Part shown: positions 1 to 6,151 of the stretch, in pieces
How the letters are laid out: each line of letters starts with the position of its first letter
How positions within the stretch are numbered: the stretch's first letter is position 1
DNA from: CAZJAD01 sp964543855
GTDB lineage: Bacteria > Electryoneota > RPQS01 > DYHQ01
Reading direction: 5' to 3'
DNA length: 9,295 nucleotides
Assembly (NCBI GenBank): GCA_964543855.1
Contig: CAZJAD010000091.1
Location: 1-9,295, forward strand
Program-made: the position numbers and the translations under genes
The notes under the pieces: model-generated
What the model was told of the DNA's origin: nothing
Database searches by the model: none
Seen by the model: the letters and a program-made list of their open reading frames with translations, nothing else

Positions 1-273
1 ACAAGAGCGGCGACGCGCAGGTTATCCGCTGCCCTGAATGTCCCGGACTGGAGGAGATGGACACCGGATGAGCAGGAGGCCTTCCGTCGGTTGAGTCTCT
101 TGTTCGGCTTGATTCCGGATTTGGAGGCGTGGTCCACGGGCGAGAAAAAAGCCCTGGCGCAAATCATGCGCGCCAAAGGCCAATCCGGCGAGACCGACTA
201 CGCCCGCCGCCTACTCAAACACCGCCGTTTGTATGAAGCGTTATGGAAGATAGCCGAAAGGGAAGAAAGTTAG
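1..273 (+). CDS. Unrecognised protein, C-terminal part (5' truncated by window edge)
   Basis: Frame 1 is open from the first base to a TAG stop at 271-273, giving about 90 residues of a protein that probably begins left of the window. There is no ATG in this frame; a TTG at 91 could be read as a start, but the open frame upstream of it has the same charged, helical character (residues such as NVPDWRRWTPDEQEAFRRL), so I take the gene as continuing leftwards. The visible part is hydrophilic and rich in Arg, Lys, Glu, Leu and Trp, probably all alpha-helical, with no membrane segment and no Cys/His motif. I do not recognise the family and assign no function. The 28-bp palindrome starts 17 bases after the stop. 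Confidence 0.55.
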   Translation, partial: TRAATRRLSAALNVPDWRRWTPDEQEAFRRLSLLFGLIPDLEAWSTGEKKALAQIMRAKGQSGETDYARRLLKHRRLYEALWKIAEREES

Positions 274-290
274 TCGCCGTTGTCAATTTC

Positions 291-318
291 GTAGGGGCAC
301 GGCGCGCCGTGCCCCTAC
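291..318. repeat. Perfect 28-bp palindrome, REP-like
   Basis: The half-site GTAGGGGCACGGCG is followed directly by its exact reverse complement, so 28 of 28 bases are self-complementary. As RNA it could form a very stable GC-rich stem just after the stop of the left-hand gene. No T-run follows on either strand, so it is not a classical intrinsic terminator. Similar GTAGGGGC-type palindromes occur as dispersed intergenic repeats in several bacterial phyla (recollection, not searched here). Copy number in this genome cannot be judged from the window. Confidence 0.75.
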
Positions 319-321
319 TTC

Positions 322-335
322 CAATGGCGCCATTG
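322..335. repeat. 14-bp perfect palindrome
   Basis: CAATGGCGCCATTG is its own reverse complement and lies three bases after the 28-bp palindrome. It may be part of the same intergenic repeat element or a binding site for a dimeric regulator. Neither role is shown by the sequence. Confidence 0.4.
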
Positions 336-408
336 ATTTTCCTTGCCAAGATTCATCGAATAGTGGTGCCACCCAACAGAAGGCTGGAGCGAATCATCTT
401 GAATTGCG

Positions 409-532
409 GCGGGGTCGGGGACCCCGCTCGGCGAGAATTATTCCCGCCGCGGTATATTGACAAATCGCGCGCAATACGCACGAGCGTATTGCCTACCGGT
501 AGGGCACTAACCCCCACCGTCTCCGGTGGGGG
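409..532. repeat. Cluster of four inverted repeats before the nuclease gene
   Basis: Four perfect hairpins stand in a row. GCGGGGTC pairs with GACCCCGC across GGG (409-427). GCAATACGC pairs with GCGTATTGC across ACGA (471-492). CCTACCGGTAGG is a palindrome (492-503). CCCCCACCG pairs with CGGTGGGGG across TCTC (511-532). A longer-range stem is also possible: GCGGCGGG (406-413) matches CCCGCCGC (443-450), which excludes the first hairpin. A fifth small hairpin (GCAGC-AGA-GCTGC, 563-575) sits just before the ribosome binding site of the next gene. The stretch 274-595 has no convincing coding frame. It may be a dispersed repeat element or a structured 5' leader; I cannot tell which. Confidence 0.55.
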
Positions 533-583
533 AGATATTCCAAAACACCTCGTTATCAAGAGGCAGCAGAGCTGCAAAAAAAG

Positions 584-588
584 AAGGA
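584..588 (+). promoter_or_regulatory. Ribosome binding site of the restriction-like gene
   Basis: AAGGA lies seven bases before the ATG at 596. This good Shine-Dalgarno match fixes the start. No convincing -10/-35 pair was found upstream, where the hairpin cluster lies. Confidence 0.6.
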
Positions 589-595
589 TTCTGCT

Positions 596-1384
596 ATGAC
601 AACCGAAGCAAATAAGCAAAGACTATCTTGGAAAGATGTAGTCAGAGATGCCTTGTTAGAACTCGGTGGGCAAGGTCATTTGTCTGAGATTAACAAGATA
701 GTAAGAGGCCATCCCAAGACGAAGACCAATCCCACTTGGCAGGATACCATTAGGCGGGTTGTGCGACAATACAAGATTTTCGAACCGGTTCCACCGGAAA
801 GAAGCGGCATTTATAAAGTTGCGGAGGAAACCTCAATAAAGCCTGAGTCGCAAGGATTTACCAAAGAACCAGAAATCGACCATGGAATAGCTCAAGGAAT
901 GTTAGTCACGCTTGGGAAAATTTATGGATACGAGACTTATGCGCCTCCCACAGACCAGACGATAAGGACCTTCCAAGGGAAACCGTTAAAAGATTTCGTA
1001 AGTGTAGCCGACTGCGCCAATATTTTTAGGGGCCCAAATTTGTCCAAGATCAGGGAAATAGATACTCTGTGGTTTAATGAAGATGATTACGGGCTGTTTC
1101 CTGTCTATGCATTTGAAGTGGAAGAAACAACGCGAGTGAAGTCTGGGTTGGACAGGTTGTTGAAAATACCGAGAAGATTTCCTGTTCAGTTTTTTATCAT
1201 AGGTCCGAGTACGAAAGAGAAAGCACTGTTTGACCAACACATCAACCAGACTCCGTTTAGGAATTTCAGAGACAAATTTCTCTTTAGACTTTACCAAGAA
1301 TTGGAGGAGTTGTATAACTCGGCATTGATTCATAACGGCCAGCGCGAACAATTTGGAATTACCGAAAGATGGAAGCAACCATGA
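596..1384 (+). CDS. Putative type II restriction endonuclease: winged-helix plus PD-(D/E)xK-like nuclease
   Basis: This 262-residue protein has a good ribosome binding site. Residues about 10-76 look like a HARE-type winged helix (SWKDVVRDALLELGG, then LSEINKIV, ending RSGIYKV), a DNA-binding domain known from restriction enzymes. The C-terminal part (about 97-245) reads like a PD-(D/E)xK nuclease core: an Asp in REIDTLWF (D156), then the strand YAFEVEETTR with E174 and E176, and the strand VQFFIIGP. The last acidic position is E-V-E rather than E-x-K, a variant known in the restriction endonuclease superfamily. It converges on an adenine methyltransferase 108 bases away, which fits a restriction-modification pair. 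Sampled 60-base rows run near 47-48% GC, below the neighbouring mot and mmsA genes, suggesting transfer. The recognition site is unknown. It could instead be a methylation-dependent or defective nuclease. Confidence 0.65.
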   Translation: MTTEANKQRLSWKDVVRDALLELGGQGHLSEINKIVRGHPKTKTNPTWQDTIRRVVRQYKIFEPVPPERSGIYKVAEETSIKPESQGFTKEPEIDHGIAQGMLVTLGKIYGYETYAPPTDQTIRTFQGKPLKDFVSVADCANIFRGPNLSKIREIDTLWFNEDDYGLFPVYAFEVEETTRVKSGLDRLLKIPRRFPVQFFIIGPSTKEKALFDQHINQTPFRNFRDKFLFRLYQELEELYNSALIHNGQREQFGITERWKQP

Positions 1385-1492
1385 ATTCTCTGGTTACAGT
1401 GAAATGTCGTTTTCCTGGTGCCCAAGCACGAATCACATCGGACTACGTTAGCTCTTACTGTTGCTTCCACCCAGCACGTTCTAGTCAAACAA

Positions 1493-2389
1493 TCAGTCAA
1501 TGTCAAGCAACAGATTTTGCTGGCGAAAGCGCGGGCCTGTCGTTCTTCTGAGCTCATCGATAAGCCGCTGTCGAGCCACCACAAGCCATCCCTCCTCAAT
1601 CTCAATCCCGATATGTTTGCGTCCGTGTCGCACGGTGCAGACGCCTGTAGTATCACTGCCGCAAAATGGATCCAGAACAAAGTCACCCGGCCGACTGGAA
1701 GCCAGAATAATTCGGTCGAGCAGGGCTTCCGGCTTCTGAGTTGGATGCTTTCCGTATCGCTTTTCAAATCCGTTCGGTGGCAGGATTCTCCAGACGCTCT
1801 TCATCTGTTTTCCGCCACTAAGCTTCTTCATCAGTTGATAGTCGAAATAGTGTTTGCTCTTCTTGTTCTTAGCAGCCCAGATGATCGTTTCGGTAGCGTG
1901 CACAAAGTAGCGACACGAGAGATTTGGTGGAGGGTTGGGTTTTTCCCAAGAGATGTCATTCAATATCTTGTATCCGAGCCACTGCATGGCCACGCCGACA
2001 AGATGGATAACATGATGGGTTCCGCTCACCCAGATAGTGCCATTCGGTTTCAAAACACGCTGACATGCGGCGAGCCACTCGGTGGTAAATCGAAAATTCT
2101 GTTCAAAGCCCTTCGAGCGGTCCCACTTGCCTTTGTTCACCGAGACCATTTTGCCTGCATAGCAGGTGATACCATCGTTGGAAAGGAAATAGGGTGGGTC
2201 GGCGAAGATGAGATCCACGCATCCTTCAGGTGCAGACTGCATTACATCGAGGCAATCGCCGAGATACAGCCTCACCCGCTTTTTCTCATCCTCGAAATAG
2301 ACCTCATAAGACCGGGATTCGTCGGAAGCGGGCTGTGTTCGGTGGTCAAGAGACAAAGGGTTGGACTTATCGATCAGATTGGACATCAT
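1493..2389 (-). CDS. Beta-class adenine-specific DNA methyltransferase, DpnA-like
   Basis: This 298-residue protein transfers a methyl group from S-adenosylmethionine to adenine N6 in DNA. The catalytic motif IV DPPY is at residues 64-67 and the AdoMet-binding motif I (DPFCGSDTTG, 240-249) comes after it, which is the beta-class order. Between them lie VSVNKGKWD (82-90), KPNPPPNLSCRYF (150-162) with HATETIIWA, and GKQMKSVW. KHPTQKP is at 214-220. These blocks resemble from memory DpnA (M.DpnIIB) and relatives that methylate GATC, but other beta-class specificities such as GAAGA cannot be excluded. Motif I has Asp245 where Gly is usual. Two ATG codons stand in tandem (2389 and 2386); AGGA at 2393-2396 is better spaced for the second. 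The probable nuclease partner lies convergently downstream, with no terminator visible in the gap 1385-1492. Confidence 0.9.
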   Translation of the reverse strand: MMSNLIDKSNPLSLDHRTQPASDESRSYEVYFEDEKKRVRLYLGDCLDVMQSAPEGCVDLIFADPPYFLSNDGITCYAGKMVSVNKGKWDRSKGFEQNFRFTTEWLAACQRVLKPNGTIWVSGTHHVIHLVGVAMQWLGYKILNDISWEKPNPPPNLSCRYFVHATETIIWAAKNKKSKHYFDYQLMKKLSGGKQMKSVWRILPPNGFEKRYGKHPTQKPEALLDRIILASSRPGDFVLDPFCGSDTTGVCTVRHGRKHIGIEIEEGWLVVARQRLIDELRRTTGPRFRQQNLLLDID

Positions 2390-2406
2390 AGGTCCTGCAT
2401 CCGATC

Positions 2407-2435
2407 AATTTAGCCAAATGATTGCCAAAGATCAA
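2407..2435 (-). promoter_or_regulatory. Sigma70-type promoter of the methyltransferase gene
   Basis: Read on the minus strand, TTGATC (2435-2430) and TAAATT (2412-2407) are separated by exactly 17 bases. Transcription would start near 2400, leaving about 11-14 bases before the ATG, with AGGA at 2396-2393 as ribosome binding site. The -35 box contains a GATC and another GATC lies just downstream of the -10 box at 2403-2406. Two more GATCs are at 2372-2375 and 2445-2448. Confidence 0.6.
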
Positions 2436-2484
2436 GCCCTGTATGATCTATTTATTCAACACAGCCCTCCCCCTGGAGACTAAA

Positions 2485-2512
2485 AAAGCGGCCTTTCACA
2501 ATAGGCCGCTTT
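2485..2512 (-). terminator. Rho-independent terminator of the motA-motB-HD operon
   Basis: AAAGCGGCCT and AGGCCGCTTT form a perfect 10-bp stem around an 8-base loop. Read on the minus strand the stem runs straight into a T-run, as expected of an intrinsic terminator. It lies 40 bases after the stop of the degenerate HD-GYP gene and also shields the methyltransferase promoter from read-through. On the plus strand the hairpin is followed by only a short T stretch. Confidence 0.85.
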
Positions 2513-2551
2513 CTCGTCGAAACTCGGGGCTTTGGATAAGATCCGGCGCTC

Positions 2552-3712
2552 CTATCCCTTCCCGGGTCGGTAGACGGTGATGGTATCTACCGTGGGGTCT
2601 TTGGAGCGGTAGTTCAGGATGAGTTCTATCTTGTGGTGCGTCAGTTTTGTGCCGCGGGGAAGCAGCTTCACGCCGCTGCGCGTCCAGAGATCTTCGGCCA
2701 GCGTCTGACCCTCCTGGAGCTCGGCCAGTGGAACACGCATGACATTCGAATCCCAATCCGGCGACGACGCGAATTCGAGGTAGCTGGCCATGAATCTTAC
2801 GAGCAGCGGGTCGAATTCGCGATTCGTACCTCGCTCGAGCACTTGGAGAGCCTGCTCCTGAGAGCCTTCGGAATCGCCCGCAACCATTTCAAAGGCCGCT
2901 GCCACGCGCAGGATGCGGGAGCCGACCGGAATCCCTGTCCCTTGAAGACCATTGGGGAAACCCGTCCCGTCGAAGTTCTCAAGCTGGTGGTAAATCATCG
3001 TCGCAGCCGCGCGCAGCCCGGGCATGCCTCCGAGCACAATCCCACCCCACACCGGATAGCGGTTGTAAAGGTCCTTGTCCGATTCGGTGCGCATTTGCCG
3101 CGGTTTGGCCAGAAGCTCGTCCGACAAACCGGACTTCCCGAGTTCCCGGAGTTTTGCCGCCCAGGTGAGCTCCTGCAGCGGCTTCCCACTCAGTCCAACC
3201 TGTCTGCCGAGATACTCGGCAATCTCGGCCACCCGCCGCCCTCGCCGTGAAGCGTCCGGGACTCGCAGGTCAAGGAGCATGCTGATGACCTCCACGAGTT
3301 CATCCGCAATCTGGTGGAGTTCCTTGTGCGAATGGGCCAGTTCCGTCTTTTCTTCCTGAATCAGGACTTCGCATCGGTGCAATTCGCACAGGAGTTCCAG
3401 GGCGGTGCTCAGGTCGTCGTGATGGATGTCTTCCGTGATGTGAGCATCCACGCCGCCGTCCTCGCTGCCGCCGATTCCCAGGATCGGAAGCTTGCCGAGC
3501 TCGGGGTCACTATGGAGCGAGTTGATTTTCTCCCGCACGACCGGGTGCATCGGCAGTCTGAGCGCGACGAGGTCGGCCTTCGCAGCCGGAGAGAGGGCAC
3601 TGGGCAGGTCCTTGGCGGCCAAAGCGGTAATCGTCGCGCATTCCTGCAGCCGCCTCGAAGGCACACTCTCTTCCGGCGCCAGAATATAAAGGGCGTGTCG
3701 CTTCTGTTTCAT
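2552..3712 (-). CDS. Degenerate REC plus HD-GYP domain protein, third gene of the motAB operon
   Basis: This 386-residue cytoplasmic protein has three parts. Residues about 5-110 look like a response-regulator receiver fold, but in ADLVALRLPMH the phospho-acceptor Asp appears to be Arg52. A helical linker (about 100-148) may be a coiled coil. Residues about 152-310 follow the HD-GYP pattern (RVAEIA, AAKLRELGKSGL, ENFDGTGFP, IPVGSRIL, FDPLLV) but lack the metal ligands: HD is R189-E190, the following His is Tyr219, the His pair is Gln243-Leu244 and the late Asp is Ala272; GYP reads GFP. Residues about 324-382 (VPLAELQEGQTLAEDL, then LLPRGTKLT) form the tail module often attached to such regulators. 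Active HD-GYP proteins hydrolyse cyclic di-GMP; this one probably cannot, so a binding or scaffolding role linked to the stator is my inference. Its ATG overlaps the motB stop (ATGA), so translation is probably coupled. Confidence 0.8.
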   Translation of the reverse strand: MKQKRHALYILAPEESVPSRRLQECATITALAAKDLPSALSPAAKADLVALRLPMHPVVREKINSLHSDPELGKLPILGIGGSEDGGVDAHITEDIHHDDLSTALELLCELHRCEVLIQEEKTELAHSHKELHQIADELVEVISMLLDLRVPDASRRGRRVAEIAEYLGRQVGLSGKPLQELTWAAKLRELGKSGLSDELLAKPRQMRTESDKDLYNRYPVWGGIVLGGMPGLRAAATMIYHQLENFDGTGFPNGLQGTGIPVGSRILRVAAAFEMVAGDSEGSQEQALQVLERGTNREFDPLLVRFMASYLEFASSPDWDSNVMRVPLAELQEGQTLAEDLWTRSGVKLLPRGTKLTHHKIELILNYRSKDPTVDTITVYRPGKG

Positions 3713-4545
3713 TTCTTAGTCCCTCGAGTGGGCTCATGAACGCTGGTCTTGCCTTTCGCGATCGCCAGACCCTCTTCCGAGAGCAGCAGGATACTGATCC
3801 GCCGGTTGCGAGCGTCCAGAGGGTCTTCGGCAACGCGCAAGCGACGATCGGCGTAGCCGCGCACCGCGAAGATGCGCTCCTCGGACAACCCCGCCGCTTC
3901 CAGTACCCGTCGTGCCTGGTTCGCGCGCTCCGTCGAAAGCTCCCAGTTGCTCAAGGGAGAGCCCGGGGAGTAAGGCAGGCCGTCTGTATGCCCTTCAATG
4001 ACGATTTTGCTCTGTAATTCCTTTAGTTTGCCTCCAAGCAGTCCGAGAGCGCTCTCCAGACTCTTTGTCAGGTCCGCGCTGCCACGCTCGAAAAACTGGT
4101 CTTTGGCATTATCGAGCATCTCGACGCGCACCCCTTCGCTCGTCACCTCAATCTGGATCTGATCCTTGACATCGGAGAGTTCCGGTGTGGCCTCAATGGC
4201 TGACTTCAGTAGCGAGGCCTGGTATTCCAGCTCTTGGAGCGGATCGTCGGCGGGAATCGATTCGCTCTCCGAAGGCATTAGTGTTGGTGCTTTGGACGAG
4301 CTGGCGCCACTAAGGACGCCGACGCCCGCCTTGCCCACGCCCTGTGGATCGCGGAAGTAGCCGCCGATACCCTGGCGCACCTCTTCACTCTGAGACAGAA
4401 TCCACAGCACGATGAAGAGGGCCATCATCGCCGTGACGAAATCGGCGTAGGCCACCTTCCATGCTCCGCCATGGTGACCGCCGTGACCACTCTTCTTGAC
4501 AATTCGAACTTGCGGCGCTTCTTCTTCGGGCAGATCAGCGGGCAT
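3709..4545 (-). CDS. motB: Flagellar stator protein MotB
   Basis: MotB is the peptidoglycan-anchored stator subunit, with one membrane helix and a periplasmic OmpA-like domain, and forms the ion channel with MotA. In this 278-residue protein the segment GGAWKVAYADFVTAMMALF (26-44) holds the conserved ion-binding Asp (D35), and the membrane helix runs from about 33 to 50. The polar stretch 52-125 is the plug and linker region. The OmpA/MotB domain covers about 128-256, with IEGHTDGLPYS (183-193), NWELSTERA (200-208), RIFAVRGYADRR (224-235) and RNRRISI (246-252). A His/Lys/Gly-rich tail precedes the helix. It starts two bases after the motA stop, and its own stop overlaps the start of the next gene, so the three genes form one operon. 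I cannot tell proton from sodium coupling. Confidence 0.95.
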   Translation of the reverse strand: MPADLPEEEAPQVRIVKKSGHGGHHGGAWKVAYADFVTAMMALFIVLWILSQSEEVRQGIGGYFRDPQGVGKAGVGVLSGASSSKAPTLMPSESESIPADDPLQELEYQASLLKSAIEATPELSDVKDQIQIEVTSEGVRVEMLDNAKDQFFERGSADLTKSLESALGLLGGKLKELQSKIVIEGHTDGLPYSPGSPLSNWELSTERANQARRVLEAAGLSEERIFAVRGYADRRLRVAEDPLDARNRRISILLLSEEGLAIAKGKTSVHEPTRGTKK

Positions 4546-4547
4546 CG

Positions 4548-5402
4548 TTACTCTTTCTTCCTCATTTCTTCTTCCACTTCCTCAAAAGTCGGCCGGTCGC
4601 TGTGGTAAATCGCACGCCGCGCGAACTCGACCGAAAGCGCCGGCGCCATCCCCTTCGCAAAAGCCGCTACGCCAGCCTTGATGACATAGAAGAGTCGTCC
4701 CTCGATGCGGTTCTGGTTCTCGATGTTGAGCGCCAGCGGCTGGACAAAACCGTAGGACAAAAGCACACCGAGAAACGTGCCCACCAGCGCCGCCGCGACA
4801 TGGTGGCCGATCTGTTCCGGGGGCGAATCCATGTGCCCCATCGTAATGATGATGCCCAGAACCGCCGCCACAATACCCAACCCGGGCAAAGCATCGCCGA
4901 CCTTCGAGAGGATGTTTGGGGGTGCGGCTTGTTCATCATGGTGTGTGTCGATCTCCGCATCCATCAGCGCTTCAATGTCGCCTGGTGACACGCTGCCGGC
5001 TAAGAAAAGCTTGATTGTATCGCACAAAAAGTTCACGGCGGCATGGTTCGAAAGGAGGTACGGAAATTTCTGAAAGATGGCGCTGTTGGCCGGGTCATTG
5101 ACATGCGGTTCCAGCGCGATAATGCCGTCTCGACGGGCAATTTGAAACAGATTGTTGAGAAGCTGCAACACACCCATGTAAGTTTCGCGGTTAAGCTTGC
5201 TTCCTTTCAGCGTGCCCATGATGCTGGCAATCATCTGCTTGACAATCTTCATCGGTGTGGAGACGAGGATTGATCCCAGCGCCGCGCCGCCAATGACGAT
5301 GAATTCGGCAGGCTGCATCAACACCAGGAGCTTGCCGCCGGCGATCGTAAATCCGCCAACGACGCAAATAATAACAACCGAGAATCCGATGATGGTCAGC
5401 AT
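4548..5402 (-). CDS. motA: Flagellar stator protein MotA
   Basis: MotA has four membrane helices and a large cytoplasmic loop that contacts the rotor protein FliG; it forms the ion-conducting stator with MotB. I place the start at the ATG at 5402, because MLTIIGFSVVIICVVGGFTI matches the usual MotA beginning and gives 284 residues, normal for the family. An in-frame GTG at 5537 would add 45 polar residues with no membrane character; ACGGAG stands just before it, so that longer form cannot be excluded. A second helix covers AEFIVIGGAALGSIL. The cytoplasmic loop contains RRDGIIALE. The late helices carry the conserved prolines in GDALPGLGIVAAVLGIII and YGFVQPLALN. The tail is acidic (EEVEEEMRKKE). 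It is the first gene of the operon. No clear sigma28 or sigma70 promoter was found on this strand in the gap to the divergent deaminase gene. Confidence 0.93.
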   Translation of the reverse strand: MLTIIGFSVVIICVVGGFTIAGGKLLVLMQPAEFIVIGGAALGSILVSTPMKIVKQMIASIMGTLKGSKLNRETYMGVLQLLNNLFQIARRDGIIALEPHVNDPANSAIFQKFPYLLSNHAAVNFLCDTIKLFLAGSVSPGDIEALMDAEIDTHHDEQAAPPNILSKVGDALPGLGIVAAVLGIIITMGHMDSPPEQIGHHVAAALVGTFLGVLLSYGFVQPLALNIENQNRIEGRLFYVIKAGVAAFAKGMAPALSVEFARRAIYHSDRPTFEEVEEEMRKKE

Positions 5403-5550
5403 GAATGGCTTCGCGAAAGTCTGCTTGTGCGAGATAGTTTTCCGACCCAGTTTGCTTGCAAGGGGTGTGCCGTCTGCATCGCAGTCAAAAGAAACCTGAA
5501 ACGCCACATGAGCTCGCCTTATCATCATCAGTAACACGAACTCCGTCTTA

Positions 5551-5578
5551 TTGACATTAACGAATTTCGCGCTATATT
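5551..5578 (+). promoter_or_regulatory. Sigma70-type promoter of the cytosine deaminase gene
   Basis: TTGACA (5551-5556), a 16-base spacer and TATATT (5573-5578) give a near-consensus promoter, with a predicted transcription start near 5585 and a leader of about 54 bases. It lies in the divergent gap between motA and the deaminase gene. GAGGG at 5630-5634 is the ribosome binding site of the gene at 5639. Confidence 0.7.
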
Positions 5579-5638
5579 GAATCTGGTGTAGGGTGAGCCC
5601 TGAATGCGCCGAAAGCCAATAAGTGTTCTGAGGGTGTT

Positions 5639-6103
5639 ATGAGTGAGAGAGGTACTGAGAATTCAGCGGCAGACTCGGCGCTGCTCAACGCTGCGATTGA
5701 AGAAGCGAAGGCCGGTCTCGCCGAAGGAGGCATCCCGATTGGATCGGTTCTCGTGCGTGAGGGCCGAATCATCGCTCGCGGGCACAATCGCCGCGTTCAA
5801 GATGATGATCCGCTCGAACATGCCGAAATCAATTGCCTGCGCAATGCCGGGAGGATTGGCTCATTCCGCGGGCTGACTCTCGTCTCAACCTTAATGCCTT
5901 GCTACCTGTGCGCGGGTGCGGTTGTGCAGTTCGGCATCGCACGGGTGATCGTCGGCGAGTCGAAGAACTTTGCCGGAGCGCGCGAGTTTCTGGAATCCAA
6001 CGGCGTGGAAGTCATTGACCTTAATAATGATGAATGCATCGACATAATGGCGGGCTTCATTCGCGAACACCGGGCGCTGTGGAATGAAGATATTGGCCGT
6101 TAG
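5639..6103 (+). CDS. Cytosine deaminase, fungal (Fcy1) type
   Basis: This 154-residue zinc enzyme of the cytidine-deaminase fold probably converts cytosine to uracil and ammonia. The zinc site is visible as H61-A-E63 (LEHAEINC), with E63 as proton shuttle, and P87-C88-Y-L-C91 (MPCYLCAGA). The substrate-side GIPIGSVLV and RGHNRR, the stretch ARVIVGESKNFAGA, and the C-terminal W-N-E-D-I-G match yeast cytosine deaminase Fcy1 from memory, far better than tRNA adenosine deaminase TadA. Bacterial CodA is an unrelated amidohydrolase. The length is that of the Fcy1 group. It begins at an ATG after GAGGG and has its own promoter. The genes that follow (mmsA and a beta-ureidopropionase-like gene) fit pyrimidine breakdown. 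Guanine or another base deaminase is a less likely reading. Confidence 0.85.
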   Translation: MSERGTENSAADSALLNAAIEEAKAGLAEGGIPIGSVLVREGRIIARGHNRRVQDDDPLEHAEINCLRNAGRIGSFRGLTLVSTLMPCYLCAGAVVQFGIARVIVGESKNFAGAREFLESNGVEVIDLNNDECIDIMAGFIREHRALWNEDIGR

Positions 6104-6106
6104 CTC

Positions 6107-6135
6107 TTGACATTTCTCTTGAGAAAAGTTATATT
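6107..6135 (+). promoter_or_regulatory. Strong sigma70-type promoter of mmsA with an inverted repeat in the spacer
   Basis: TTGACA (6107-6112) and TATATT (6130-6135) are separated by exactly 17 bases. The predicted transcription start is near 6142, only about ten bases before the mmsA ATG at 6152, so the mRNA would be nearly leaderless, and no Shine-Dalgarno sequence is seen. The spacer contains the perfect inverted repeat TTTCTC-TT-GAGAAA (6113-6126), well placed for a repressor or activator site. Confidence 0.75.
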
Positions 6136-6151
6136 TTTGACGAAACCACAC

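Noticed and set aside
409..532. CRISPR array or retron non-coding RNA in the hairpin cluster
   Set aside because: The hairpins differ in sequence and are not evenly spaced direct repeats, and there is no cas or reverse transcriptase gene nearby.
243..619. Overlapping reading frames on both strands (243-599 + and 353-619 -) in the palindrome-rich gap
   Set aside because: No recognisable domain, no good start signals, low-complexity Pro/Gly/Arg stretches produced by the hairpins, and overlap with the well-supported gene at 596.
1418..2413. 331-codon plus-strand frame opposite the methyltransferase gene
   Set aside because: It is the antisense shadow of a gene with clear DPPY, KHPTQKP and DPFCGS motifs; its translation shows no family features.
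2633..3250. 205-codon plus-strand frame opposite the degenerate HD-GYP gene
   Set aside because: Shadow frame in GC-rich DNA; the minus-strand gene has recognisable domain patterns and operon spacing.
6107..6151. TTG start adding 15 residues to MmsA
   Set aside because: The TTG is the first three bases of the -35 box, so it would not be in the mRNA from this promoter; the family N-terminus fits the ATG at 6152.
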